A stretch of 64,000 bases of DNA from Stachybotrys elegans (taxonomy: Eukaryota > Ascomycota > Sordariomycetes > Hypocreales > Stachybotryaceae). Where the stretch lies: positions 1 through 64,000 of the forward strand of contig JAGPNK010000020.1 of assembly GCA_020746835.1 (NCBI GenBank), read 5' to 3'. The translations under genes and the position numbers were made by a program. Positions 12,476-23,799 of this stretch are shown piece by piece (the first letter of the stretch is position 1; every line of letters begins with the position of its first letter). The notes beneath the pieces are model-generated. The model had not been told where the DNA came from and ran no database searches. It saw only the letters and a list, made by a program, of their open reading frames with translations.

Positions 12476-14065
12476 ATGAGTTCGCCTCGTCGCTCAAGCT
12501 TCGGTATGTTGCTACGACGCAGCAAGAGCGGTGACCTCAAGGGGGGCAAGAGGGCCCAGTCCCTTCGCGATGCTGAGATTGAACGACAACGCCTGGCCGC
12601 TTCCCGCGTTGCCCCCAAGCTGCCCGACCTCCCCTCCAACACAGAGCAACTCTCCAAGTCGTTTGGCCCCGAACTTCGTCCCGACTCCAGCTCGGCTGCC
12701 TCGACCAAGCACGACCAATCCGCCCGGAGCCACGCCCACAACGTGCCCATCCCTCCCATCCCACCGAACCACTTCGATCCCTATGCCAGGACCGAGAGCA
12801 TGACGCACCGTGGCCGCTACAGCTATGCCAGCAGCGCCGTGAGCACCATCAACAGCCCCAGGAGGGTTCGCAGACGAAAGGACCCCACCCCTTTCAAGTG
12901 AGTTGCCCCTCCACTGATCAATCCTACTGCCATTCCCGCGTCGACGTTGCTGACCATCCATCGCAGCATTCTCGTTGTTGGAACCCGTTCCGCGGGCAAG
13001 ACTTCCTTCCTCGAGTTCCTCAAGACGGCCCTTGCCCTACCCCCGAAGAAGCGTGGCACTCGACGCTTTGACGAAGACGAGTTCCAGGTGCCTGCCCCCG
13101 CGTCAGGAAACTTCATCCCCCACTACCTCGAGACGGAAATTGATGGCGAGCGCATTGGCTTGACCCTTTGGGATTCCGAGGGCCTGGAGAAGAACATGGT
13201 CGATCTTCAGCTTAGGGAGATGTCGGCTTTTCTGGAGAGCAAATTCGAGGAGACTTTCACCGAGGAGATGAAGGTGGTACGATCGCCCGGAGTCCAAGAC
13301 ACCCACATCCATGCCGTCTTCCTTGTCCTCGACCCAGCCCGCTTGGATCGCAACATCTCGACTGCCCGGAATATGAGCAATGGCTACCACACCAACGGCT
13401 CCCACATGCCGCACATCCGCGCGCTCGGTGGCCTCGACGAGGACCTTGATCTGCAGGTCTTGCGCACCCTCCAAGGCAAGACCACTGTCATCCCTGTCAT
13501 TTCCAAAGCCGACACCATCACAACAAAACACATGACTGTGCTTAAAAAGACGGTGTGGGATACCATCAAGAAGTCCAACCTAGACCCTCTTGAACAGCTT
13601 GGATTAGACGAGGATGATCTTGACAACACGGATAAGATCGAAGAGGAGGATGAGGAAGAAGACGAACATGATTCGACTCGTCGCGAAGTCAGCACCCCCA
13701 ACGGGGAGGAGGCCCCGGCAGCGGCAATACAGACCTCGCCCTCCGCATCGCCAAACTCGAAACGCCTCTCTAGCCATTCGGTCCGTAAGCACAAGGCACA
13801 GGAGGAGGCCAAGGAAGACGACACGCCATTCCTGCCCCTCTCCATCATCAGTCCTGATCTTTACGAACCTGGCGTCATCGGCCGCCAATTCCCTTGGGGA
13901 TTCGCCGATCCATACAACGCAGAGCACTGCGACTTCCAACGCCTGAAAGAAACCGTCTTTAGCGAGTGGCGGGCAGAGCTGCGTGAGGCGAGCAGAGAGC
14001 AGTGGTATGAGGGATGGAGGACAAACAGACTCAAGCAGAGAGACATTTCTCATCGCCGTCGATGA
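12476..14065 (+). CDS. Septin-type GTPase (filamentous-fungal, AspE-like)
   Basis: Predicted 506 residues from exons 12476-12897 and 12967-14065 (69-bp intron with a TGCTGACC branch site). Septins are membrane-associated filament-forming GTPases acting at septa, hyphal tips and branch sites. The GTPase features are in order: G1 GTRSAGKT (146-153), G3 DSEG (210-213), G4 SKAD (320-323). The septin-specific GRQFPWGF and NAEHCDFQRL occur near the C-terminus. The first ~140 residues are a basic, Ser/Pro-rich extension beginning MSSPRRSSFGMLLRR. An acidic insert (EEEDEEEDEHD) and a Ser-rich segment sit between G4 and the WG motif. There is no long C-terminal coiled coil. The long N-terminal extension and acidic insert distinguish it from the core septins (CDC3/10/11/12 type) and suggest the mould-specific AspE class, but this subclass is an inference. 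Confidence 0.92.
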
Positions 14066-15013
14066 GGAGCCGCACTCAAGGGATAAAAGGGGAAAAAAAG
14101 ACACATCACTCGAAACCTCCACTCAATTCTTGTTGGCCTGTCTCACTTCTGGCTGGCTGCTTGTCTCGCCGGACTATTATTATCACCCGCCCACTACCTG
14201 CTTCCTTTTCATGAAGATGGTCGCCCATCACCGCTCGGATTTTTACTCATTGCGCTTCTCTCTTTTATTTGTGTGTCCTCTTTCGATTCGATTATCTCTG
14301 AGGCTGGAACAGTGCTGCATACCCCGGTATTTTCTTCTTCTGTCATTTTCCCGTTTGTATGTCATGTTTTGCCAATATTCACTTCAACTACCTCTGGAGG
14401 AAAGGATGTTGGCCTGGGGCCAGTTCGGCGATACAGCCAAGGCTGGCCTTGGGGAAGCACGTAGCCCTCCTCCGATCCCATCAGGGGCTTTTGTAGGCTA
14501 CGACTATTCAGATCTTCGGGGCAGAGACGTGTTGCGCCTCACGGCGGGGCTTTTTTCTGTCAGATACCAAGGAGCGGCTTCGGACCGGATGACTGGTATC
14601 TTAAATATTGTATCAGTGGCCGGCCAGGACGCGACGGAGTCGCTTACGAATACCACCTTTATTTTATTATATCTGTCTCTGTTGTGCGCCCTGTGTTGCC
14701 CTCGTGTGTCGTGATCCTAAGCCTTCATCATAAGAGAAGAGAAATGAAACGGAGGCAGCATGTATTGCCTATTTACTAGATAAAAAGCCATCAACTATCG
14801 GCATCCCTGCGTGTATCATCTTTAAATCGTCTGAAACCCGGTACTGAAGTTAATCTACTGAAATCCATAAGGGAGGTACTGCTAATGAGCACGCGCCGCA
14901 ATGGATGGTATCTTTGAAAACCATGGAAGTAATAGCTGGTATCTCCCCCCCTAACACATACTTAAGAAATGCAAGTAAAAAAACATATCGTACATGAGAT
15001 TAAACAACCCACC
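14066..15013. other. Convergent intergenic region
   Basis: Lies between the 3' ends of the septin gene (plus strand) and the Tbf1/Taz1-like gene (minus strand). An apparent 243-codon frame starting inside the septin gene at 13983 runs through it in another frame; its translation has no recognisable motif and I treat it as chance. AT-rich stretches around 14640-14860 fit two 3' untranslated regions. Nothing else seen. Confidence 0.5.
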
Positions 15014-17375
15014 CTAATCAGAGACCAGCTCCGTGTTGATAGCCTGCCCGTCCTCGACGTCACTCTCTTTCCGGAAGGGGTTCTTGTGGAAGCTCTTGAC
15101 GCGGGCAATCTCCTTGCTGCCGAGGACGACGAAGTCAAAGGCGGGCGGGAGGACGGCATCGGTGAGGAGGAGGTCGACCTTGTAGTTGCGGGCTTTGTCG
15201 CGATAGGCCTGCTGGTTGCGCTTAATCTCGAAGCAGTCGCTGTCGTGGCGCTCGATGTCGGCCCAGCGGGCCTGGTGCTTCCAGACGAGCTCGATGAGCA
15301 TGGCGCAGTCGCGGCTCGACCAGGGCTGGCGCAGCCTGCCCGGGTGGTCAGTGTACTTGGGCGCGCGGTACTTTCTGAGCTTCTGCCGCTCGGCCTCGAT
15401 GATCTCGACGGCTTCCTGCGAGGCGGCGAGGTAGGGGTGCTGAGGCGGCGGCAGGGAGGAAGGGAGAGAGGAGGCCGGGCCGGTGGATTCTGGCTGGCGC
15501 GATGAAGGAACTGGCGGCGGAGGCATGGATGTGGTGGTGTTGCCGACACGGCGACGCTTCTCCGCTCGGATGACGGTGACCGCTGCCATTGCGTGTTTCT
15601 GCGGCCTGACCTGACGCGTGTCAGTTTCAAAGGGGTCGTCTTCATCGTCGCTATCCGCCTCTTCATCGTCGTCCTCGACAGGCCTGGTGCTCGAGGGCCG
15701 CAGAGACAGGTTGTTACGACTACTGATAGTTGAGGAGAAATCCCTGAGCAGCCGGCTGTTTGAGTCTTGGTAATCGCTCGCAGCCACAGAGGGCGCGCGC
15801 TGCTCCTGGTTGGAGGGCGGGACGCTGCCGAGCTCTCTGCTCGGCTCCCGGAGGAACTCTAGAGCTCCGGGATCGTCGAATAGCGTTCCGCTGACATGGA
15901 GGTTAGCGGTAGGAACATTCTACTGGGGCCTAAGGGGGTTGGACGTACATATTATCAGCTGAGCCATGGCGGACGATGGCCTGAGGCTCTACGTCGCCTT
16001 GGCTTTCCGACAAATCATTGTCGTCGTCACTGGTGGAGACGGGCCCTCCATCAACGGGGAGACTCTCTTCTTGAGAGCCTTGATTCGAATGATGTTGTGC
16101 AAGCGCCTCCGAAGATGAGCGAGGTAGCGGCATATCATCGCCATCGTCATCAAAGAAAAGAGGCTCCTCGTCAAGGAAACCCTCTTCGGGAAGACCCTCT
16201 TCCGGAGAACCTCGCGTCGAATGCCGTCGCGCATGCGCTTCCTCCAAGGACGCAAAGGCCGCCAGCATGAAGGCTCGAATATCTTTACAAAGCTTCTGCG
16301 CTGGGAACGCCTGCCTCAGACTCTGGATCCGGGCGGCCTTGCTGGCCCGCTTTATACACCCGATGAGCCTGACAATCCTCTCATTGCATATGCTCGCCTC
16401 TTGCTCTTCATTGCCAGTGCCTAGGCTCACGTACGGCCCCTGGCGCAGCAACAGTGTCGTATCCTCGGCATTCCTCTGAGCGGCCGAACAAAATACGGAT
16501 GCGATAGAATCATAGCCGCTGGTATCGGCTGGCTGCGCGGCGAGATGCTCGATAAAATAGCCCGTGCGAATGTCCAATGCGAGAGTAGCCGTCGACTCAG
16601 GGCCGGCTGCCGAACCGAAGAGGGCGGGGAATGTCTCATTCAGCTTTTGAAGAAAGCGCATCAAGTCCTCATTTTCCAGCGGAGGTCTCTTGTTGACGGC
16701 CATGAGGGTGGTGGCGATGTTGGCTGTAGCCATCACGTCTGGAAAGTCCGCGATGAGTTCGACTGGCTCTTCATGCATCCACTCCCAGTCCAAGAATGGC
16801 GACAGCTCCGAGTTCTCATAGAGTTTGCGCATGGCAACGAACCTGCTCTGCGCCACGTCCAGAATATATTTGGACGTAGCATTTTTGTGTCGCGACTTGA
16901 AGGTTTTTATGAGACCCCGAGACGCGCTGAACAGCTCGGGGAGAGCTTTGGCCTTTTCCGGAACGCCATCTGCCTGCGAATCCTGCCCTTCGTCAGAATC
17001 GGAGACGTCTGCCGGCTCTGGTGAATTGTGACTTTGCGCTGGCCTCTGCTCCATGCCGATGGAGCCAACCTCACTGCCGTCTTCTTCCTCATCTTCGTCT
17101 TCGTCTTCCTCCTCCGAGTCACTGCCAGTCCGTCGGCTTATATCGATACTTCCTTCGACGGGCGGAGCGCCTCGTCGCGCCACCGGGTTCTGCGCCAACT
17201 TAGATAGTGGCTCGATAGTCTTAGATCTCCGCGAAGAGCGCGACCCGGCCTCAGACGGCGCATGGTTTGCGGATGAGCGCGATGCGTGCTGTGTCCTTTG
17301 GCCTGCTTGACGGTTGACGGCCGGAGCCGATGCTGAGGACTTATTTTGCTCTTTCACGCGTCCCCGAGTCTGCAT
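15014..17375 (-). CDS. Telobox Myb protein, Tbf1/Taz1/TRF-like (probable telomere-repeat binding)
   Basis: Predicted 767 residues from exons 17375-15949 and 15890-15014 (58-bp intron). The open frame extends upstream to 17408, but that codon is TTG; the first ATG is at 17375. The N-terminal ~150 residues are basic then acidic (a run of Asp/Glu around EEEDEDEDEEEDGSE). The middle (about residues 140-380) looks helical (ASRGLIKTFKSRHKN, KYILDVAQSRFVAMRKLYE) and may be a TRFH-like dimerisation domain. The C-terminus has a Myb-type domain: PWSSRDCAMLIELVWKHQ, then the recognition helix YRDKARNYK, close to the KDKARNWK-type helix of Tbf1 and Taz1. Those proteins bind TTAGGG-type repeats at telomeres and, for Tbf1, at promoters. 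The Myb call is firm; the Tbf1/Taz1 orthology is probable but not proven. An adjacent promoter with telomere-like motifs is noted separately. Confidence 0.75.
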
Positions 17376-18364
17376 GGCCACGCTTCGAGCGCCAGGAAGA
17401 AGCGCCAACCAAAAGTGGGAATAGGCGATGACTGAAGCTCACTCAATGTGGTGTGTTGTGATGGCACCAGACAGGGCAGAGTGCTATCGGCATTGTGATT
17501 AGGTAATGAGCATGCCAAGAGAAGTAGACGCGAAACATCATAGCAACGGTTAACCCGAAAGGTAACCCGAACGTTGGGGTTGAGCTCAAAAAGGGCACGG
17601 ATTACATAAGGCCACTCTCAGCTCGTTTGTGAAAGCACGTGATTAGACAGCAAAATTGGCTCGTGCATGAGAGGGTTAGGTGTGTTGCAGGCTGTGGGTA
17701 TAGAGTAGGCTGTGATTGGTGCATCGAGAAGCCAAGTTACTTTATTGCAAAGCCAAGATGGCCAAGCTTCAGAGGTGCAACAGCGGCTCCCCCCCCTTGC
17801 CGAACGAGCAAAACAAGCACTTCGGCATGCGGGCCAGAATGGTCCAGCTCGGTAGAATGGGGATTCGACACGACTGGTCATGGTTGTTTATTACCTCAAT
17901 GTGATGACGTTTCCCTATTGACTCTAGCGCCAAGCCGGACCCTGTTGTTCAGAGAGGCTTAGACATGACGAACCAGGGCCGTCAGCCCAAACGAACACGG
18001 GCGAACAACTCGAGACCATCCCCCCTCCCTCCAGAAGCACTCGAGGCGACCAACCGACCGATGGCCGCTTGAGGAAAGGCGGCGATGGCCGAGAGGCAGC
18101 CCACACCAGGGAGCCCACCACTGCCCACTTCCTTGGCCCTTGTCACCCGTGGCCAAGAAAGAACCCCAACCCCGAAGTTCAACGTGGCACCAGCTCGGTG
18201 CTTTGTGAGATGGTAAATTCAAAAAAGGTGCGCACCAGCAGCTGCAACCTAGCCAACGAGACTCGAGAGGCCGCCCGAAAGAAAAGTGCGTCAAAAAAGA
18301 GAGTTGCGAGTCGGCCCGTTGGCGTTATTACTGTGCGATCGGCCTTGTCCCTATGCCACGCAGC
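17376..18364. other. Promoter region of the telobox gene, with telomere-like motifs
   Basis: About 1 kb upstream of the Tbf1/Taz1-like gene (minus strand) and downstream of the DUF7704 gene (minus strand). It contains TAACCCGAA twice (17551-17559 and 17563-17571, one helical turn apart), TTGGGGTT (17574-17581), GGGTTAGG (17673-17680) and an E-box CACGTG (17636-17641). No protein-coding frame with recognisable motifs was seen. Confidence 0.45.
17551..17680. promoter_or_regulatory. Cluster of telomere-repeat-like motifs and an E-box
   Basis: Within 130 bp lie a direct repeat of TAACCCGAA, a TTGGGGTT, CACGTG and GGGTTAGG. The last contains the GGTTAG core of the TTAGGG telomere repeat. The cluster starts about 175 bp upstream of the ATG of the telobox Myb gene, in a plausible promoter position. 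A role as a binding site for that protein or for its neighbour at 21413 is inference only. Confidence 0.35.
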
Positions 18365-19173
18365 CTATGCCCTCTTGGGCTTTGCTGAGGCGGCCGGCGC
18401 CCCAGGCCCAAAGGAGCCGAGGAAGTAGAGGGAACGTACGGTGAAGAGGAAGACCTGAAGGGGCACGTCTATGGTCACTTCACTTGTCCCTGTCGCTGCC
18501 GTGGTGTGTGGAAAGTAAAGGGCGGGCCTGCGACAGAAAAAAGGGAGCCCAAGAGCTTAACTTACTGTGAAGCCAATGTTTCCCCACGCCATCGAGTTCC
18601 ACCCTGCTGGGTCCATGGCCTGTTCCCAGCCCAGAGAGTACATGCTGAAGGCGACATGGCCAATATCACCGAGCCAGAGGGCGACGAGATACGCCCGCAC
18701 GACCACGGGTTCGCTAGTGGTCGTTAGGACAGCCAGGCCGATGAAGGCCAACAGGAGGTACAGGTTTCCTAGGAGCAGGGCCAGGGTGACGGCGGTGTTC
18801 CGAGAGGTGGTGAGTGGCGCATCATGGGGGAGCTGCTGTTCGGCAAACCACACGGGGTCTAGAACAGCACCCAGGAAGCCGGCCACCCTGTTTGCAGGAG
18901 CAACATTGTCATGTTAATAAATTGGAATCTGCACGACACGCACAGGCCCGTAATACCCGCAGAAGCGCGGTGTGCGAGTTTTTGACCTTGTCACGCACGC
19001 ACACGCACTCACACTCGCCCAGACAGGGGGTGAAGGAGGAGAAGGGGGGGGGGGTTAAAACAAATAAGGCGACGGGAGATTGGAGACCAAGGAGATGCGT
19101 AGCGCACGTACAGCGACAAAGGTTCTATGATGGTAAAGACGAGCCTGGGGACAATAGGAAGCGATGCCGCCAT
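18365..19173 (-). CDS. Small integral membrane protein, DUF7704-type
   Basis: Predicted 157 residues from three exons: 19173-19112, 18887-18566 and 18454-18365, with introns of 224 and 111 bp. The start MAASLPIVPRLVFTIIEPLSL is the first ATG; the frame upstream opens only at GTG. About four hydrophobic segments are visible: the N-terminus, TAVTLALLLGNLYLLLAFIG, VVRAYLVALWLGDIGHVAFS and WGNIGFTVFLFTVRSLYFLG. The IEP motif near the start and the WLGDIGH and FTVRSLYFLG motifs resemble the fungal DUF7704 membrane proteins. No biochemical role is known to me. All three joins keep frame and give the continuous family pattern (EPLSL-VAGFLG and GFT-VFLF), which supports the model. Confidence 0.8.
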
Positions 19174-21412
19174 TTCCGATGCTGTTTCCACCAGGAGCTC
19201 CGTGGAGAAAGGAATGGTGGAGAAGTTAGTTCAGCACAAGCCGATGAATGAGATCTGGACGGCAAAGAATAGCCGTGAGGGATGAGGAGGAGCAGAATTC
19301 TGGTGCCGTGTGGTACGGGACACGGACAAGCGGCAGGTGGTAGGTGGTAGGCGGCCGAACGGCAGACGGCAGACGGCAGACGATGAGACAAACAAGTGGA
19401 GGACGAAGAGGTGAAATTAGCGGGATTCTGAGTTTTGCGGACACTATGTACGTCAGCAAAATTCCACTGGCCATGCAAGTACAGAGTACGACACGAGGGA
19501 GAGGACGGAGAGAAAAGGGAAGAATAAAAGGTTCCTGGATTGAGGCACAGCACAGTGTCCAGAAGAGGGCAATGCTGCGGGCGTCTGGATGCTCTGGGGG
19601 TGGGTAAGAAAGATTGTTGAGTGCGAAAGGAGAACAGCGGCAGAGGGGATCACGGCAGAGGCGACGGCAGAGGCGACGGCAAAGGGAGACGAGCTAAAGT
19701 GAAATGGATGATGGGTGATGGATGATGGGGATTAGAGACGGGTTGTGGCTGTGGCATTAGAATGACGATCTGGTCCAAGATACACGGCTTAATCCAAAAC
19801 ATGGAGTGAGGAGGAAGAGCATCATGCCTTGCCATGTCTGAGCTCGCCCTTACCCAAATTGCAACTGATTCCGCTGGTACCGTGTACAAGGGTGGGATGG
19901 ACTGCTCTGGACTGGAATTGGGCAAGTAGGCGGGCGGAGGGATGCGAGTGGTGACAAGATTAGGATTGGATGCCTCCCGCTATGGTTCGCGAGGGCCTAG
20001 AAGGTGAAGGTGTGGGAAGGGAGGGGGGTGGGAGTGAGTGCCTTTGCTGGCCTGATGATCCCCAAAGTCAGGCGCTAAACCCGAGCGGGGAAGCCAGACG
20101 CACCAGGAGATACTCTCATTGGCTGAGGGAGTTTCTAGTACCTCTTGGATGATGGCCGTCATGACAAAGTACCTACATACATACATACCAAACAGTTTAC
20201 ATGGAGCGAACGAACAGCTTGACTGAGAGGGAGGCCTCACTTTTTGTTTGTCTGTCCCCAATGCGCCGGTGGATCTGGGATCTGAGTGCAAGCACGGAGG
20301 CCTCAGGTTCATACTGTACGACGTACAGGCTAGCGCGACTACCAGCGAGTACCTTAGCTCAGGCGCTGGATATTGGGGATCCATGGACTGGCTCCCTCCC
20401 GGCTGCCTCCCACCACGTACCTACAGGTACGCCAGTGGGTGTGCCCTTGTGCCTCAGCTCCAAACAAGCATCTCCAAGCACCACCTTGCCCAAACTTACC
20501 TTACCTACATACCTTGCAGCCCACCTGCTGCTGCTACCTTCCCGTTACCAATCCCATGTACACCACACACCACACCACGCGCACCACCACCTCCCCCAGG
20601 TACCGTACTAAGGTTCCATCTCCAACCTACCTCCTCTCCTCCTAATTACTACCTGGTACGGAGTACTTTCATGCACCTGATGGCGCGCGGGCGGTACCAT
20701 CCTGGTCACTCTGGCACTGCGCTCTTCCGCTTTGGTGGCAATTCCACGTGCGGCCTCCCACTAGCTAGCCGGGGAGGAAAGCTTGTCCTGCCCAGGCCCA
20801 GCGCAGCCCTGCGTCCTCCCCGTTCGTTTCCGTTGCCTCTCACTCGCAGTCATCGAGTACTCCCTCGCTCGCTCGCTCACTCACCTGCCGCTCCCTTTCC
20901 GTGGCACCCACGCTGTGACCGAGGCCGTCCTTGATATAGCTACCCATCATGGCCCAGGTCTACGCCATTTGCACCCTGTCTTGAGACAGCCTCGCTTTCT
21001 CTCGTCATTTCACTCTTCTTCTCTTCCTCTTATTCGCCCCTTGCCGCTTCTGTTCCTGCTCATTGTCCGCACCCTCCAACACATCATTTACATTGTTACC
21101 ATCTCCTCTTCCCCATTCTCACCCTCCGTCTCTCTCCTCCCTCCAGTGCCTTGGTTTCTTTCCTCGCGCCGTCCGTCTTCGGATCTTGCATGCGTGACCT
21201 CATCAACGTCTTGTTCTCTTCATATATCGCCGCCTTGACTTTGCAGTCTCGAAGCCCAGCGTAACATTGACGTCTGGATACCTGCTTCCCTCGAATTGAC
21301 GCCCGCCTCGAAGAACCTGTGGTCGTCATATACCACAGGTCTAGCGATCCTTTTGTTCCTATTTCCAACCTTTCCGAGGCAGCCTGCGTGCTGCTCCGTT
21401 CAGAAACACCAA
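19174..21412. other. Long intergenic region upstream of the Teb1/Tay1-like gene
   Basis: About 2.2 kb between divergent genes. It includes short tandem repeats near 19335-19385 and 19650-19685, many TACCTACC-like motifs at 20160-20660, and a pyrimidine-rich leader from about 20880 to 21412 before the Myb gene. An open frame at 20248-20934 is Pro/Thr/Ser-rich and lacks family motifs, so I did not call it a gene. Confidence 0.45.
19361..19381. repeat. Three tandem copies of GGCAGAC
   Basis: Exact 7-bp tandem repeat, three copies, preceded by related GGTGGTAGGTGGTAGGC. A similar GGCGGCAGGCGGCAGACGGC patch occurs at about 31380-31400 before the polymerase gene. Simple-sequence DNA; no function is evident. 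Confidence 0.8.
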
Positions 21413-23017
21413 ATGGCGACCATTGAACCACGCTTGATACATCTTTTGAATGGTTCTACGACTCCTCAGCTCCCCCATGCTGATCTCCCCGCGCTCCATC
21501 CCCTCCCACGATTGTCGTCTGATCGACCATTGCCTGCTCTTGAACCGGGTGCCAACAGTCGGTTTGAAAAGCCAAGACTAGACGACGCCGCACCCCACGG
21601 CTATCCTCTTGGCATTGACGACGTCACTTCCTCCCAACACCACTACGATGGGAGCATCTCGTCATACCCTTTGCGACCTCTCTGGGGGGATGTCGAGTCA
21701 TCCGAACAAGAAGGCCTTCACGCGGGGGCTCGCGAAGACGGCCATGACCCGTCCGATGATGCCGCCATGAAGAAGCGCACCCATGTTCTCAACGGAAAAG
21801 AAGACTTTGTGCAGCTTCCTCAGCCGATGAAGAAGCAGAAGGCTACTCAGAACGCCCTTGTCATGCCGCCCATCATCAACGGTCTGCACGAGCCTCCTCC
21901 TTACACTGCCATGTTCCCGCCAATATCGTCGACATCGTTTTCGCAGAATGACGGTGGTTCCAAGCAGCTTCTCCACGATATCCATCACTCACACGAACGC
22001 AAGTCGAGCAAGCAATCATCGCCGGAAACCGATAAGTTCGGCGGGAAGATCAGGAAACGGGCCGTGAAACCGAGAAGAAAATGGTCGGAAGAGGAGACCA
22101 AGCATCTTCTGCTGGGTGTTAACCGACACGGTGTTGGCAAATGGACCTGCATCCTCGAGGACCCCGACTTTAGCTTCAACGACCGTACTGCCGGCGATCT
22201 CAAAGACAGATTCAGAACTTGCTGTCCCGACGAACTGCGAACCGTGCACCGCGGAAGCCACCCGGTATCGCCATCTATGCCATCTGCCGACACTACCACG
22301 AAGGCCAAGTCGGGGATCATGTCGGAAAACATTCTCATCGAGGAAGAGGGCTCACATCACAGCGACGAGGCAGCTCAGCAGGATGTCAGGCCCAAGAAAA
22401 GCCGTGCCCACCGCAAAAAGATGACGGATCTGGCTGAACTTGGCATTCATGGCCCATTCAAGAAGTCTCATCGCCGGGAGCGACGCCCTTTCACCGACAA
22501 CGACGATCGAGAAATCCTAGAGGGTCTAGACATATACGGTCCTGCATGGACCAAGATTCAGCGCGATTCCCGCTTCAACTTTTCGGCTAGACAACCGACC
22601 GATCTCAGGGACCGAGTACGGAATAAGTACCCCGAACTGTACCAGCGCATTGAGAAAGGCACTTTCCAACCCCGGGAGGCACGGGCCAGTGCCTTCTTGG
22701 AGCCTTCAGTGACCATATCCTTCGACAATTCCATGCAGCGGGCCAAGGTCGCCGCCATGGAACCTCAGATGACGGGCTCAAACCGACGTGAAGACATGCC
22801 AAGGTGGACAATGCAAACCGAATCCCATGAAGGTCTGCATTTTCCTTCCAGCTTCGAATATGCAGATAACGCGCCTCCTATATCAGGAGGGGAGATGGGA
22901 ATCTCACGCTTGCTGCTCGATGACTCAAGAGCCTCACACGGACCGCCTCGTCGTGTAAAAGAGGCCTTTTCTGGGTCATCCTCGCCTTCAGGCACCGCAT
23001 CGGAAGCCCGGAGTTGA
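21413..23017 (+). CDS. Double-Myb telobox protein, Teb1/Tay1-like
   Basis: Predicted 534 residues from a single exon, starting MATIEPRLIHLL. The frame is open further upstream to 21296, but only to a TTG, and the extra residues look like translated leader. Two Myb/telobox domains are clear: the first near residues 221-275 (RRKWSEEETKHLLLGV, then DLKDRFRT), the second near 358-410 (RRPFTDNDDREILEGLD, then DLRDRVRNKYPELY). Proteins with two such domains include S. pombe Teb1 and Y. lipolytica Tay1, which bind TTAGGG-like DNA; Teb1 acts at promoters and Tay1 at telomeres. The N-terminal ~200 residues are Pro/Ser-rich, with a basic nuclear-localisation-like stretch KIRKRAVKPRRK just before the first domain. 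Acting as a telomere binder, a promoter factor, or both cannot be decided from sequence. Confidence 0.85.
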   Translation: MATIEPRLIHLLNGSTTPQLPHADLPALHPLPRLSSDRPLPALEPGANSRFEKPRLDDAAPHGYPLGIDDVTSSQHHYDGSISSYPLRPLWGDVESSEQEGLHAGAREDGHDPSDDAAMKKRTHVLNGKEDFVQLPQPMKKQKATQNALVMPPIINGLHEPPPYTAMFPPISSTSFSQNDGGSKQLLHDIHHSHERKSSKQSSPETDKFGGKIRKRAVKPRRKWSEEETKHLLLGVNRHGVGKWTCILEDPDFSFNDRTAGDLKDRFRTCCPDELRTVHRGSHPVSPSMPSADTTTKAKSGIMSENILIEEEGSHHSDEAAQQDVRPKKSRAHRKKMTDLAELGIHGPFKKSHRRERRPFTDNDDREILEGLDIYGPAWTKIQRDSRFNFSARQPTDLRDRVRNKYPELYQRIEKGTFQPREARASAFLEPSVTISFDNSMQRAKVAAMEPQMTGSNRREDMPRWTMQTESHEGLHFPSSFEYADNAPPISGGEMGISRLLLDDSRASHGPPRRVKEAFSGSSSPSGTASEARS

Positions 23018-23799
23018 ACACTTGCACCAGCCAGTCAATCATATCAGTCGCCAATGCCGCTCCGCACTTTCGACACTGTTGTACACAAAGCAAGGCAGGC
23101 AAAATGCATTTCAACCAGGAGTTACCAGTTACAGACGAGAGAAAGCGCATGGGGAACAGAGAATCGGGGAGTTTGTTCTGTTAGCCCGCGATTGGCGGGT
23201 GAATATGTTTTGGTTTGCGATTTTCCAAGTATACAGCATGGCGTTTGCATTTCTGGTTCGGTTTCACGAAAGGAGTTATGTGGCCGGAAAAAATCAGGCC
23301 GGGAGAAATGTCATTTTCTTTTAGGAACGTTGGACTTGGAGGATTGCTAAGGGTTGCATACAAAGGTAACAGCAAGGCGTGCGAACGACTCGTGTCGTCT
23401 GAAGCTATCCTTATGAGCTATGACAAGCAATGACAATACATTAGATAGAATCAGCAAAAGGAGATCACATGGAGCATATCCTATCTACACCGTGCACAAC
23501 ACGTAGTAAGAACAGACATAGGATCGAGTGTAGTGAAAAGAAGGTATCGCCAAGAATGTTGACATCACGTGATGTATCACACTACGAATTCATTTAGTAC
23601 CCTTAGGATACTAACCGCTTTTGTCTCTATGACTGCTTAGGTAATGCGTTTTGGAGTGAATTTGTGTGCGTAGGGCATGAAACCCCGGCACCTTAGCAGC
23701 TCACGAGGAAAAAAGATGTGCTAGTTGTTTCCCACTTCCGCTTCACGAAAAGTTGACCTCCTTCTCCATCACCCATCGACGCATCAGGTAACCGTCACA
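23018..23799. other. Intergenic region with the eS4 promoter
   Basis: Contains the 3' end of the Myb gene and the promoter of the ribosomal gene. A perfect 14-bp palindrome centred on CACGTG occurs at 23562-23575, about 225 bp before the eS4 start. No additional gene seen. Confidence 0.5.
23562..23575. promoter_or_regulatory. CACGTG-centred 14-bp palindrome upstream of eS4
   Basis: ACATCACGTGATGT is a perfect inverted repeat. CACGTG is the Cbf1/bHLH site, and Cbf1 together with Tbf1 controls ribosomal protein genes in some ascomycete yeasts such as Candida albicans. CACGTG also occurs elsewhere in this window (17636, 20745, 38433, 50603, 53813), so the core alone is not significant; the perfect palindrome and its promoter position are the argument. 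Confidence 0.4.

Noticed and set aside
17376..17408. Extended N-terminus of the Tbf1/Taz1-like protein
   Set aside because: The longer frame begins with TTG; the first ATG is at 17375.
20248..20934. 228-codon plus-strand frame
   Set aside because: Pro/Ser/Thr/Tyr-rich translation of repeated TACC and CACC tracts in a promoter region, with no family motif.
21296..21412. Extended N-terminus of the Teb1/Tay1-like protein
   Set aside because: The extension opens with TTG, contains no ATG and lies in pyrimidine-rich leader.
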